The notes: generated by a model from the letters alone, not told the origin. A DNA stretch of 64,000 nt from an uncultured Blautia sp. (GCA_946557785.1 CAMNTH010000010.1:38351-102350), one strand, 5' to 3'. Positions 18,744 to 28,620 are shown, numbered from the stretch's first letter. A program made the numbers and translations.

Positions 18744-20255
18744 TTATGGTTCGATTTCAATAAAAGCCCATTGAGTCTGCTTTTCAAACCAGTCATCCGG
18801 CAGGATTGCCTCTGTTGGAAGGGGATTGTATCCACCCCCTGCATCTGTGATCCTTGCAATCAAATAGCCCTCCTTTGGCACTCTGTTCCATTCAAAATAC
18901 TGGATTTCCTCTCCCTTTACGGGAAATACCCTTGCATTTGGCTGTGCGGAGGAATATTTTAAACATGCTGGTTCTCCTGCCGGACTTAAAAGCTTCGTCC
19001 AGTTAGACGGAACCTTTTTATATTGCTTTAATGCATGGTAAAAAGACACTACAAAAGCATCCGCCGATTCCGCCATCTCGGTTCCATACAAAACGGCAGC
19101 TGTTAAAAAGTAGCTGGAATCTGCCCGAAGCCTTCGCGTTTCCGCCAAAGACTGCAGGCTTTCCACATCTGTACTCAGGTTTTGCGGTTTCTGATCCAAT
19201 ATCAGAATGGACGGATAATCCACATTTACTTCTGCCTTCACCAAATCCCGTGCCGGAATCTCATATGTCCCGCCTCCGGATTTCCGGTCATGAAATTGCT
19301 CCCAGGGAATTGGTATTCTCAATGAAACCGTTCCAGTCCTCTCTATCCATTCCTTTTTTCCGCCATAAACTCCTCCTACATACTCTTTATGCAGCAAGCC
19401 GCAGTCTATCCGTGTACTGCGAACCAGTTTATAGTCCTGAAAGCAGGCATCCCTATGATATTTTCTTGCAAATGTCAGATCCTTCCATCTCGTCTCCATA
19501 AACTCCTCCTTCACTTTCTCAGTAATGATTTCCATATGCTCCGGAACGGAGACACCAGCTTTTAAAGTGAAATACAGCATCATCCGCTCCGTTACCCGGC
19601 TTTTTCCAACTCCGTTAAAAAAAATGCCATTATGTTTTTCCAGAATATTCAATGGACGAATCATGCTGTCGATTACCTCTACCAAAAAATCAGACTGATG
19701 TTTCGTTCTGGTACAAAGCCTTTTTTCTCTCATAAGATCCTTTGGTACGTCATACCCCACCACAAACGGCATCATCTGTTCCATTTCCACCTCAAGAAAC
19801 GCCCAGATCCCATTCCTAAAATAATCCTCCGTAATCTTACCTGGCAGTTCTAAAAGCTCTTTCCCGTAGTATCCGATCACCGTACAGCCTGACCAGTCGT
19901 AGAGTCCGGATAAAAGAAAAGGATGGGCATTTACGGCAAAATCATCTCCTTTTTTCCGAACCTCCTGCCGTTTTTGGGAACAGTCTGTATAAAGAGGCAT
20001 CCAGTTTTCTCTGGGAAACAGTTTCTTATCCGTTCTTGATAAATACATCTGCACACTTTTTTCTCCGGGCTGTGTTTCTGCCTGGAACAAGCGCAGATAG
20101 ACAAAATTCTGCTTTGTCCACTGTACACAGCTGCCGCTCTTCTTTTTTGAATCAACAAATGCTTCGTCCCAGCATGCAGCGCTTTTGTCTGCCGAAACCA
20201 TAGCCGTTGTTCCGCAAAGCCAGATATCAGCTTTAATCTCTTCTTCCTTATGCAT
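18744..20255 (-). CDS. Uncharacterised 503-aa protein, coupled to the 1129-aa gene
   Basis: I do not recognise this family. The most likely start is ATG 20255, which overlaps the last codons of the upstream 1129-aa gene (ATGCATAA); an ATG at 20279 and a GTG at 20288 are also in frame. The protein is soluble, with no signal peptide or membrane segment, and mixed alpha/beta by eye. Tryptophan-rich patches such as YDWSGCTVIGYYG (about 130) and a C-terminal stretch, AFVVSFYHALKQYKKVP, are the most distinctive parts. The latter, with PSNWTKLLSPAGEPACLKYSSAQPNARVF, looks like a repetitive sandwich rather than an enzyme. Translational coupling implies joint action with the 1129-aa protein. Confidence 0.6.
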   Translation of the reverse strand: MHKEEEIKADIWLCGTTAMVSADKSAACWDEAFVDSKKKSGSCVQWTKQNFVYLRLFQAETQPGEKSVQMYLSRTDKKLFPRENWMPLYTDCSQKRQEVRKKGDDFAVNAHPFLLSGLYDWSGCTVIGYYGKELLELPGKITEDYFRNGIWAFLEVEMEQMMPFVVGYDVPKDLMREKRLCTRTKHQSDFLVEVIDSMIRPLNILEKHNGIFFNGVGKSRVTERMMLYFTLKAGVSVPEHMEIITEKVKEEFMETRWKDLTFARKYHRDACFQDYKLVRSTRIDCGLLHKEYVGGVYGGKKEWIERTGTVSLRIPIPWEQFHDRKSGGGTYEIPARDLVKAEVNVDYPSILILDQKPQNLSTDVESLQSLAETRRLRADSSYFLTAAVLYGTEMAESADAFVVSFYHALKQYKKVPSNWTKLLSPAGEPACLKYSSAQPNARVFPVKGEEIQYFEWNRVPKEGYLIARITDAGGGYNPLPTEAILPDDWFEKQTQWAFIEIEP

Positions 20256-23200
20256 AGCTTTCCCAACAATATTCTTCATTTTTACCACTGTTTTCCGGCA
20301 AAAGCACTTTGTTCAAGACCGCCGTCACTACTGCAAGCACAGCCACAAGGGGCACCATCTGCCAGTTTTCTCCCGGACGCATCCGGTAAAAACAGCAGCC
20401 GATGGCCTCACATACAGAAAAAAGAACTCCCCCTGGAATGCACAGAGCCAGCATATGTTCCTTAGGTTCTGTCAGCCAATAGCATAAAGCCGTGATCGAA
20501 CCTATGAGGCAGAACAAAAGCTTCACCGTATAATAAGAACCATCCGTCCGAAATACAGCTCTGCAATAAACAATGTCACAGCAGCACGCCAGGGCAGCAG
20601 CCCCTATGAGAATTGCCCCGATCCCTTTGCTGAATTTAAGATCTGACATTGTCAGAAACCTCACTGTATATCCCAGGATGCACACGCCTTCCACCATTGC
20701 AGGAATAAAAATGGCCTTTTTCATTTTTGCGCACATCAATCCAGCCTTTACCGTCTGCATCCCTCCGATCAGCCCGGCCAAAATACTTAAAAGAAGAGAG
20801 CTTCCCTCATTACCATCTCCAAGAACCCCTTTCCCTTCTTCCAGCTGCACGGGCGCTTTGTGATACATCAGCTTATATGCAAAGGTATAAGGAACTGCCA
20901 CTGCAAAACTTATCAGATTCATCATAGTCATATCCATTCCTGTTACCCATTTTACAAGCGCAGACAACAGCGGGATCTGAATTCGGGCGGTCAGCATTTT
21001 TTTGATAATATTTATTAATGCTTTCCCAGCCTCTATCAGTATATGGATCTCTTTTTCCGCAATCTCGATCAGATGATCCAGAATTGTCCCGATCACGCAC
21101 ATAAGAGCATTCCCTATTTGTTTCAGGCTGCATTTTCCTGACTTCAGCTTATCTGTAAATTCCTCCGGCCGTAAATCTCCCTCATCTGCAAAGCGTCCCA
21201 TCACCTTTACAAACTTTTCCATGGCAGCTTCCTCATCACTGCCAAGCTCAAGGAAAAGTTCCTGCTGCACACCACCTCCATCCAGCAAATGCTTTTTTAT
21301 TATATTATGCGAATCTGCCTGGTTGACCGGGTCATCCTTGCAGGATTTCTTTGCATTTTCTTTCTGATCGTCATCAGGCAGTTCCTCACGAAAGCGCTTA
21401 AAAAAAGAATCCAGTTTTTCTCTTGCAGTCTCCAGCTCTTTATCCGCAGCAGCATCTATCTCATCCATAAGCTGCAATGCAATATCAAAGCCTTCTTCAA
21501 ATTCCTTTTCTATGTGTTTTGCTGAATTCTGGATGTCCTTCCAGTCAAAAACGAAGCCAACCCACTGAATTACTTTTTCAATTCCCACTTTCACCGCTTT
21601 TAGCACTGATTCCACCAGATGAACGGCCTCCTTCACTACCTTTACGGCAAAACTTGCCACCTGATGAACCATATTATCAATGAAATGCACAGTTGCCGTA
21701 ACCGCCGTCTCTACTGCATGAATTACGATTTCTGCAACACTGACGATTCCCTTAGCTACCGCTTTAAAGAAAGAAGCAATAGAGCTGAAAAAGCCATCCC
21801 CTGGTGCACAAAGAAGCTGTTTTTCATCTCTAATGGCAAATCCCTCCTCACCGTATACTGCTGTGCAGGTATGGCGCATCTGTGCAAAAGCTTCCTCCGG
21901 GCTTACCTGCCGATAGGAAAGCTTCCCTTTCCCACACCGGATAATGCAGCTTTTTATTCCATTTTTCCCGGCTAACTTTCCAAAATAAGGAGTAGGGTCT
22001 TCCTGGTAAACAACCGTACGCAAAGCGCTGTCCCCATCAGAATAGGGGGCTTTCATCTGCTGCAGTTTTTCATTTTCGCTGACCTGTGCTCCGGACAGCA
22101 TATTATGCATCGCATTTGCCGCATCCCCCAAAACTTCGCTCCGATGTCCTTCAAAATCATCCTCTACCAGACGCTCCCCATTGCTTGTAACCGCCTGATC
22201 TAAATCTTCCTTATCCATTTCCTTAAACATGGCCTTATATTTTTCTCCAGGAGTAACTGTATAATAAGGTCCCTTTGCCCTGCCGTGCTCATCCACCTCC
22301 TGAAAAATAATCACGCTTCCATTTAGGGAGTCACTCTCCTGTACGATCTCCAGGCTGCCTGTGGTGCTGCCCTGAAGAAGGTAAGGCATATCCGGCCCTA
22401 TGCGCAGCATATTTCCATTAACGTAAACAGTAGTTTCCTCCGAAGTCCATAACCGAATCCGCTGGTTAGGAACTGGCGATTCATCTTCGCTGCAGAATGT
22501 AATATCCGTCACATGCCCCTGAAGCTTCTCAAGCTTTGTCTCACTTTCCAGATAAACTCCGCTCTCTATCCAGTCCGCCTCCCCGGAAAGGAGGGCGCTG
22601 TGTACGATCTTTGGAGACAATTCGTCCCCTTTTATGATGCAAAGATGTATGGAATCAGCGCCATTCTCCACACTATAGCGAAGTACATCTGTATCAAGAG
22701 GCATACATACCATCTTTCCGCTGCATAAATCCTTTACTGCAGGGCAATGATAAAGTTTTCTGGTTTCCCCTGAATAAATAAACAAGTGCTTCACCCCGTA
22801 AGCATCCACAACGCGCACTTCTGATATTCCCTTGTCTCCTGTCTCCACTGTCCACAAAGGGGAGCTTCCATCTTCCAGGCTTCCTAAAGGATACACTCCA
22901 AGCGTACCATCTCCATCTGCCAGAAAACACCATTCTTCAGAACTTCCCACAAGCCTTGATCCCCTCTGAGAAAGCCTGAGCGCTCTTCGCTTCAGACGCT
23001 TTCCATCAAAAGAGGGACAGGGGTCATCCACATATGTCTCCCCTTCCCACTGATAAAGAACTTTATCTTCTCCATCCTGCTTCACCCAGTATGTCTCTGG
23101 AGAAGACATACAGATTCCCGTGTCCATTGCAGAGGATATTACTCCATTATTCCATTCAAAGTATCCCAGAGACCATGTACAGTCATCATCATTTTGGTAA

Positions 23201-23637
23201 ACAGTCAGAATCTTGTATCCATTCTCCCCCCTCAGTGGAATATATCTCTTTATGGAAACTGTCTGCCCAGGAGCAGCCACGTCTGCATGCTGCGGTTCTC
23301 CTATTGTTTCACTCACCTGCTGCTCCATGGTATAAACCTGGTTGCCCAATGCCCCAAGGATACACAGCCGTTCTTTTTCTTCCCCATCCGCTGCTTCTTC
23401 CTTATGCTTCAGCAAGCAGCATACAGACGAAACAATTTCACTTTTTACCGCCGTATTTCCTGTTGCATTGCCATCCTTCTGCAGAAAAGTACATATGCAG
23501 CCCCCGGTGCTTACTGCAATATGTGTGCCGGAAACAGTATGCGCCACACTAACGTCATACACCTCTCCAGGCCTTTCCCCCTGTACATAATGTTCCCCCA
23601 AATCTGTAAATGCTTTTACATGATGCAGGTTCCCCAT
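20248..23637 (-). CDS. Uncharacterised 1129-aa propeller/helical/membrane protein
   Basis: No family recognised. Residues 1-360 show repeated short beta strands with W/Y-aromatic turns and DGDGTLGVYPLGSLEDG-like blades, consistent with a beta-propeller. Residues 385-480 look like a small beta-sandwich (QRIRLWTSEETTVYVNGN... PYYTVTPGEKYKAMF). Residues 615-760 form long amphipathic helices rich in Val/Ala (VAEIVIHAVETAVTATVHF) and the motif WVGFVFDWKDI, then a charged coiled coil. A second helical block spans 790-900. From about 903 to 1115 there are roughly seven hydrophobic segments. No signal peptide is present. The ATG has AAAGGAGG upstream. Its last codons overlap the start of the 503-aa gene. 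Confidence 0.7.
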   Translation of the reverse strand: MGNLHHVKAFTDLGEHYVQGERPGEVYDVSVAHTVSGTHIAVSTGGCICTFLQKDGNATGNTAVKSEIVSSVCCLLKHKEEAADGEEKERLCILGALGNQVYTMEQQVSETIGEPQHADVAAPGQTVSIKRYIPLRGENGYKILTVYQNDDDCTWSLGYFEWNNGVISSAMDTGICMSSPETYWVKQDGEDKVLYQWEGETYVDDPCPSFDGKRLKRRALRLSQRGSRLVGSSEEWCFLADGDGTLGVYPLGSLEDGSSPLWTVETGDKGISEVRVVDAYGVKHLFIYSGETRKLYHCPAVKDLCSGKMVCMPLDTDVLRYSVENGADSIHLCIIKGDELSPKIVHSALLSGEADWIESGVYLESETKLEKLQGHVTDITFCSEDESPVPNQRIRLWTSEETTVYVNGNMLRIGPDMPYLLQGSTTGSLEIVQESDSLNGSVIIFQEVDEHGRAKGPYYTVTPGEKYKAMFKEMDKEDLDQAVTSNGERLVEDDFEGHRSEVLGDAANAMHNMLSGAQVSENEKLQQMKAPYSDGDSALRTVVYQEDPTPYFGKLAGKNGIKSCIIRCGKGKLSYRQVSPEEAFAQMRHTCTAVYGEEGFAIRDEKQLLCAPGDGFFSSIASFFKAVAKGIVSVAEIVIHAVETAVTATVHFIDNMVHQVASFAVKVVKEAVHLVESVLKAVKVGIEKVIQWVGFVFDWKDIQNSAKHIEKEFEEGFDIALQLMDEIDAAADKELETAREKLDSFFKRFREELPDDDQKENAKKSCKDDPVNQADSHNIIKKHLLDGGGVQQELFLELGSDEEAAMEKFVKVMGRFADEGDLRPEEFTDKLKSGKCSLKQIGNALMCVIGTILDHLIEIAEKEIHILIEAGKALINIIKKMLTARIQIPLLSALVKWVTGMDMTMMNLISFAVAVPYTFAYKLMYHKAPVQLEEGKGVLGDGNEGSSLLLSILAGLIGGMQTVKAGLMCAKMKKAIFIPAMVEGVCILGYTVRFLTMSDLKFSKGIGAILIGAAALACCCDIVYCRAVFRTDGSYYTVKLLFCLIGSITALCYWLTEPKEHMLALCIPGGVLFSVCEAIGCCFYRMRPGENWQMVPLVAVLAVVTAVLNKVLLPENSGKNEEYCWESYA

Positions 23638-23745
23638 AAATGCCTCCTTTCCTTATGTTTCTTAAAATAAAAAAAATTTATATTGCAAAGTACCGATCCA
23701 TAAGCAATCAATTACAGACCGGCACTCCCCTACATATTATTCTCA

Positions 23746-25920
23746 TTAAAAAAAGTTTGAAATAAATCCAATCAGATTATGTTCTGCAAATACAGCAACC
23801 GCAACCAAGGAAACGGTGGACATAATCTTAATAAAAATATCCAGGCAAGGGCCTACAGTATCTTTCAGCGGATCGCCAACCGTATCACCAATAACCGCTG
23901 CATCGTGTGCCGGGCTTCCTTTTCCGAAGCCTTTCACTGCACCCGATTCAATATATTTCTTGCCGTTATCCCATGCACCTCCTGCGTTTCCTGCAAAAAT
24001 CGCAATCATAATGGAACAGATCGTAGATCCAATGAGGATACCTCCTACAAATTCCGGCCCGAAAATAAATCCGCATGCAACAGGAACAACAATCGCAAGC
24101 ATGGATGGAACTTTCATCTCGCCAATGGCACCTTTGGAAGAAATTTCAATACAGGTTTTGTAATCCGGCTTCGCTTTTCCTTCCAGGATACCGGGGATCT
24201 CCTTAAACTGGCGGCGAACCTCAGCCACCATCTTGCGGGCTGCTTTTGCAACCGCCTCGATCAACATACCTGAAAACAGGAAAGGAAGGGATCCTCCAAT
24301 AATGGCTCCCGCCAAAGTCATAGGCTCCATCATATTCAGAATCAGCTCTGTATCAAAATCATTATAGGAATACAGGTAGGAGATCATCAAAGCAAGGGCT
24401 GCCAGCGCACCGGAACCGATGGCAAAACCTTTTCCGATAGCTGCTGTAGTATTTCCTACAGAGTCAAGGGTATCTGTAATTTTACGCACTTTCGGATCCA
24501 GCAGAGACATCTCAGCGATACCGCCTGCATTATCCGAAATGGGACCGTAGGTATCTACGGATACAGTTGCGGTTACGAAAGAAAGCATTCCCATTGCGGC
24601 CATCGCCACGCCATACATTCCCGCCGCCTGATAAGACAGCATAATCCCTGCGCCAAGAACAAGGCAGGGCGCCATACAGGATTTCATACCAAGGGCAAGT
24701 CCCTGTGTAATAGTAAGTGCAGCACCTTCCAGTGAAGCCTGTGCCAGATTCTTTGTAGGATTATACTCTGCAGAAGTATAAAGTTCTGCCAGCATCCCGA
24801 TCACAACACCTGAAATAACACCAGCAGCAGCAGCAATCCATGCAGAAAACCAACCGCACTTAAATCCGAGAATATCCTTCAGAGAAGCACTTGCAAATCC
24901 ACGGAACATAAAATAGGATATGATGAATCCGAAAATAATAGTACCCCCTGCTGAAAAATAGGTAGAGCTATTCAAATCCTTGTGAGGATCAGAAGACATT
25001 TTTTTCTTAAACAAAAGACTGGCAACTCCCAGACAGGATGCGATCAATCCGATAGCTACAAATACCAGCGGAAACAGGATCAGTGTTTCAAGCAGATCGC
25101 TTGTCATCCCTGTTCCCTCCGCCACGGATTTTGAGAACATATGATACGCCAGAATAATGCCGGAAGAAATGGCTCCTACATAGCTCTCCAGCAGGTCCGA
25201 ACCAAGGCCTGCCACATCGCCAACATTATCACCAACGTTATCTGCAATAGTGGCTGGGTTTCTAGGATCATCTTCCGGGATATGCGCCTCCGTTTTCCCT
25301 ACAAGATCCGCCCCCATATCTGCAGCTTTCGTATAAATGCCGCCTCCTACACGGTTAAACATAGCAACCATAGAACATCCAAGAGCATAACCTGACAGCG
25401 TCATGGTAAAGGGGCAGAACCTAAGTCCCAGCATATTGGTGTAGGAAGCTTCTGTAATCTCAATCTGTCCCATACCGATTCCAAATACCATGTACACAAT
25501 AAATGCACCAAGAAGCGCAAAGCCGCCTACGCAAAGCCCCATAACAGAGCCGCCGCGGAATGCAACCTTTACAGTCTCACCAATGTCCTGTGTTTCCCGT
25601 GCGCGGTTTGCTACCCGGACGTTAGAATATGTAGCAATTTTCATCCCCACAAAGCCGGCGCATCCGGACATCACAGATCCGATAATCAGCGCTATGGCTG
25701 CATGCCATGTGGTAACCACTGTCAATATGACAGCTACCACAGCAACTACCGTATATAAGATACGGTACTCATAATTAATAAAAGCATTTGCTCCGATGCG
25801 GATCGCGTCTGCAATCTCCTGCATCTTTTCTGTCCCTTCCGGCATACTCTTCACTGTCATATAGTTAAATGCAGCAAAACTAAGTGCCAGAACCGCAGCA
25901 ATCACAACCAGATAAATCAT
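23746..25920 (-). CDS. hppA: Membrane-bound proton/sodium-pumping pyrophosphatase
   Basis: 724 residues from ATG 25920 (GGAGG nine bases upstream); the longer in-frame reading to 26010 lacks an SD. About 16 transmembrane helices. The substrate-binding motifs are present: GGIYTKAADMGADLVGK, EDDPRNPATIADNVGDNVGD, and DTVGDPLKDTVGP near the C-terminus. GNTTAAIGKGFAIGS has Ala at the position that in K+-independent enzymes is Lys, so this is the K+-dependent class; many such clostridial enzymes pump Na+. It recovers energy from PPi, consistent with the PPi-PFK gene at 51.7 kb. Confidence 0.95.
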   Translation of the reverse strand: MIYLVVIAAVLALSFAAFNYMTVKSMPEGTEKMQEIADAIRIGANAFINYEYRILYTVVAVVAVILTVVTTWHAAIALIIGSVMSGCAGFVGMKIATYSNVRVANRARETQDIGETVKVAFRGGSVMGLCVGGFALLGAFIVYMVFGIGMGQIEITEASYTNMLGLRFCPFTMTLSGYALGCSMVAMFNRVGGGIYTKAADMGADLVGKTEAHIPEDDPRNPATIADNVGDNVGDVAGLGSDLLESYVGAISSGIILAYHMFSKSVAEGTGMTSDLLETLILFPLVFVAIGLIASCLGVASLLFKKKMSSDPHKDLNSSTYFSAGGTIIFGFIISYFMFRGFASASLKDILGFKCGWFSAWIAAAAGVISGVVIGMLAELYTSAEYNPTKNLAQASLEGAALTITQGLALGMKSCMAPCLVLGAGIMLSYQAAGMYGVAMAAMGMLSFVTATVSVDTYGPISDNAGGIAEMSLLDPKVRKITDTLDSVGNTTAAIGKGFAIGSGALAALALMISYLYSYNDFDTELILNMMEPMTLAGAIIGGSLPFLFSGMLIEAVAKAARKMVAEVRRQFKEIPGILEGKAKPDYKTCIEISSKGAIGEMKVPSMLAIVVPVACGFIFGPEFVGGILIGSTICSIMIAIFAGNAGGAWDNGKKYIESGAVKGFGKGSPAHDAAVIGDTVGDPLKDTVGPCLDIFIKIMSTVSLVAVAVFAEHNLIGFISNFF

Positions 25921-25981
25921 AAGTATCCACCTCCGTATTTTAGTCATTGATTTTATCTTTGCATTTGCCCCATTTGAATTA

Positions 25982-26010
25982 ATTATAACTCTTTTCCGCC
26001 TATAAATCAA
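25982..26010 (-). promoter_or_regulatory. Promoter of hppA
   Basis: Minus-strand TTGATT (26010-26005), 17-bp spacer, TATAAT (25987-25982). Confidence 0.65.
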
Positions 26011-26102
26011 TTAGATATTTGTTTATTTTCAACAAATTTTATGCTTTTTTCTTTTTTAGATTGTGTAATCTTCACCATTCTTATCAACTATGTAATAGCT
26101 GC

Positions 26103-26222
26103 TTACAATTGCAGTTCCTCATACTCTAATCCCAAAACATCATACTTTGCTTCCCCGTAACAGTGATATGGAAGCAGCTCTACTCGTTCAGCCGATCTTT
26201 TATAGATCGTATGGCTACTATT
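26103..26222 (-). pseudogene. C-terminal remnant of a glycyl-radical enzyme activase
   Basis: About 35 codons, ending at the TAA at 26105-26103, read SAERVELLPYHCYGEAKYDVLGLEY and a short tail. This matches the closing motif of PflA-type activases (VELLPYHRLGxxKYxxLGxxY). Stop codons cut it off upstream. The rest of the gene, including the radical-SAM CxxxCxxC, is gone. Confidence 0.6.
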
Positions 26223-26273
26223 CTATGGCTAAAGCTGATCACTTTATCTGCCGCTTCTCCAGAATCCTGCCAG

Positions 26274-26597
26274 TTAGCCCAACACAGCATCTTCACACCA
26301 CCAGGTAAAGCCGTCTCCATAGGTAAGTTCTAAGGAGTCCATAAACAGCTGTACATCAACTTCTTTGATTTTCTCAACAAGATCAGGATCACTTAAATAG
26401 TGCTGTTCCCAGAACTTTCTCAGAGCTTCTACACCTCGCTCGTCAAAATAGTTTGTAGTATAACAAGGTTCTACACCTGGAGAATAGCTGTTATAAGCAC
26501 CCTGGCTCCAGGTAGCAATGATCTGATACTCACCCTCGCCTTCCGGAGCTGTCCAGTTTACAGTATAATCTTTTGCGGTGCTTCCTGGTGAATATTT
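26274..26597 (-). pseudogene. Remnant of a glycoside-hydrolase-like gene
   Basis: An open stretch of about 107 codons bounded by stops reads AKDYTVNWTAPEGEGEYQII...WSQGAYNSYSP...NYFDERGVEALRKFWEQHYLSDPDL, then VQLFMDSLELTYGDGFTWWCEDA. The style (YFDExG, W-E-Q-H, FMDSLE, FTWW) recalls internal parts of large alpha-L-rhamnosidase-type glycosidases (perhaps GH106). I cannot fix the family. Start and end are missing, and it abuts an oppositely oriented AraC fragment. Confidence 0.5.
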
Positions 26598-26918
26598 TCA
26601 GTCACAGCCCGGATATGAAAAGATTCTGGAAGCAGGACTTGTAGAAACTTTTCTGTATATGTCCAGAATCCTCTCCAACCAGTTTACGCCTTCTGGCTGA
26701 TTTCCAGAGTCCTGAAAAACAAATTACACACCGGTTTTTCTGAAATCATAAAAGAAATCCGCCTAAACCACGCCGTACAATATCTTTCTAAAACGACCAT
26801 GCCCATCGAGCAGGTTGCCCAAACTGTAGGCTATCAGAATATTACACATTTTTATACACTCTTTCGCAGTAAATATCAGATGTCACCGAAAGAGTACCGG
26901 TTAGAATATCAGCAATAA
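26590..26918 (+). pseudogene. AraC-family regulator remnant, frameshifted
   Basis: One frame reads PGYEKILEAGLVETFLYMSRILSNQ and stops at a TGA near 26690. A second frame continues with LISRVLKNKLHTGFSEIIKE, RLNHAVQYLSKTTMPIEQVA and VGYQNITHFYTLFRSKYQMSPKEYR, then a TAA at 26916-26918. The second part is a typical AraC C-terminal double helix-turn-helix. The N-terminal sensing domain is absent. Sugar operons often carry such a gene beside a glycosidase, fitting the adjacent fragment. Confidence 0.7.
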
Positions 26919-26994
26919 AGAATTATTAAAAGTAGATTTATTGCTGTAAAAATAGCCTTTTCCTTGCAGTTCCCTGGTCACGCCAGCAGATGAA

Positions 26995-27193
26995 CGACTT
27001 TTACCATAACGCTCTGCGCTCATTCTGAGTTCTTCATCATCAATCCATCCCATATGGCAGGCAATCTCCTCTGGAGTGGAGATGGTCATTCCCTGATATT
27101 CCTCAAGCATGAAGATGAAATTTGCCGCCTTGCGGAGGCTGTAAAATGTCCCCGCATCCATCCCTGCAAAGCCCCGGCCCAGAAGCAGCGCAT
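26995..27193 (-). pseudogene. Internal fragment of rfbA (second copy)
   Basis: 199 bp aligning without gaps to 31958-32156 of the intact rfbA, with about 13 differences by eye. It encodes GRGFAGMDAGTFYSLRKAANF to EELRMSAERYGKS and is joined to unrelated sequence on both sides. The level of divergence suggests an older or independently acquired rfbA rather than a fresh duplication. Confidence 0.8.
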
Positions 27194-27284
27194 TAAATTA
27201 AGTGTTTTCTGTTCAATGTTCAAAAAAGAATGACGGCCTAATTGTCTAATGATATAATATTTAGCAAAGATATTGATAAATTCT

Positions 27285-27377
27285 TTAGGTTAGAATCGAT
27301 GATGGAGTAAACGAAAAAGCAGTTTTGGCATTCCAGTGAACTGCCCCTTCGTTTACACCATTTTCGATTTAGCCTAA
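27285..27377. repeat. 93-nt imperfect palindrome
   Basis: Outer TTAGG/CCTAA, then AATCGA/TCGATT, ATGG/CCAT, GTAAACGAA/TTCGTTTAC and GCAGTT/AACTGC arms nest around a central loop near 27326-27337. The structure lies in an otherwise gene-free stretch (27194-27507) beside the IS91 element. It could be a MITE, a transposon end, or a small structured RNA. Confidence 0.5.
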
Positions 27378-27507
27378 TTGAACAAAGTGAGCGTCCGGGC
27401 AGCCAATGCCTATGGACTTTCAATCTTTTGTTCTTACACCATGATTATACAGGATTTTCTATGCAGAAGCCATAGAAATCAAGTGATTCCAGATAAACGG
27501 GCATGAC

Positions 27508-27532
27508 AACAAAACCTCAGGCTTTGAGGTTT
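27508..27532 (-). terminator. Hairpin at the 3' end of the IS91 transposase gene
   Basis: Minus-strand AAACCTCA (27532-27525) pairs with TGAGGTTT (27519-27512), followed by TGTTGTC. It overlaps the stop codon. Confidence 0.4.
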
Positions 27533-28620
27533 CAAAAAACTATTGAATTTAAAATATTTAGCATCTTTGTGGTATCCGAAGGTGGGGGGGGGCCAAGTTT
27601 ACCACCACAGGCTTTACACACGCAGACATTTATGCCATAGAGATGTTTTAATATTTCAGGCATCCCCTTATCCCGGAGCTTTGACAGATACTTTTGACAT
27701 CCGAGAAGATTCCGGCATAAAGTGAGCTTTTTACTTTTGCTGCGGGAACAAAGAAGTCCGTAATGCCGAATCCTTACAAAACGTTTTGGCGGCACATGCA
27801 TTAAAAAGCGCCGGATAAACTCAACACCGGAAAGGGCCAGCTCTTTCCATTGTCCTTCGTTCCGGTAATCAATCACAGACTGCGCGCTGTTAAAAGTTTT
27901 CTTACAATAAGGAATCCATTCCGTATCATAGCAGGAATCAATCAGTTCTTTGAACGCATAATAGTTACGGTATTTTTCGGCAGTTCCATGAAACTCAAGC
28001 TGGTTCGTATTCCAGAGGTTTTTCAACTCATCCATATATTTTCCGCGGAAGACTTTAGCGATAGCCCATATGGGGAGAAAAAACTCAGCGCCGTTGTCCT
28101 TCCATTCATTTTTTGGTGTCAGACCACCGCCGAGCAGTATTGTATGGATATGAGGATGTAAGTTCATTTCAGACCCCCATGTATGCAGGATGCAGATATA
28201 TCCAACAGAAGCCCCAAGATGCTTTGGGTCAGCAGCTATTTTACTGATCGTAGCAGAAGCAGTATGATACAGTGTGTCATACAGTTGCTTCTGATTACTA
28301 TAAATGACCGGATTCAGGATATCCGGAACTGTAAATACGAGATGAAAGTAAGGGGCATCAAGTACATCTTCCCTGCGGGCATCCATCCACATTTCCGTTG
28401 GGACAGCCTGACACATGGGACAACAACGGTTGCGGCAGGAATTATAATGAATCTGAACAGCACCACAGTCTTCACACATACTGACGTTTGCACCATAGGC
28501 TCCGGTTTTGCAGTTCAAGATGTTCCGGGCAGCTTTTGCCTGTTCCGGAGATGGAGAATACTTTTCAAGGTATGCCGGATAAAAATGCTGGAAAATATCC
28601 TGAACAGTGGGATTATTCAT
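27532..28620 (-). CDS. IS91-family (Y1/Y2 HUH) transposase
   Basis: About 362 residues from ATG 28620. The N-terminal zinc-binding domain (CEDCGAVQIHYNSCRNRCCPMCQ) and the HUH motif in NLHPHIHTILLGGG identify an IS91 rolling-circle transposase. PPKRFVRIRHYGLLCSRSK is the usual conserved block, and CVCKACGGKL closes the protein. A run of nine G residues (27584-27592) encodes a Pro run just before the C-terminus, so the last about 15 residues may be altered by slippage. The gene is otherwise intact. Confidence 0.85.
   Translation of the reverse strand: MNNPTVQDIFQHFYPAYLEKYSPSPEQAKAARNILNCKTGAYGANVSMCEDCGAVQIHYNSCRNRCCPMCQAVPTEMWMDARREDVLDAPYFHLVFTVPDILNPVIYSNQKQLYDTLYHTASATISKIAADPKHLGASVGYICILHTWGSEMNLHPHIHTILLGGGLTPKNEWKDNGAEFFLPIWAIAKVFRGKYMDELKNLWNTNQLEFHGTAEKYRNYYAFKELIDSCYDTEWIPYCKKTFNSAQSVIDYRNEGQWKELALSGVEFIRRFLMHVPPKRFVRIRHYGLLCSRSKSKKLTLCRNLLGCQKYLSKLRDKGMPEILKHLYGINVCVCKACGGKLGPPPPSDTTKMLNILNSIVF

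Noticed and set aside
27285..27377. Integron attC site
   Set aside because: The arms lack the conserved RYYYAAC/GTTRRRY core sites and there is no integron integrase.
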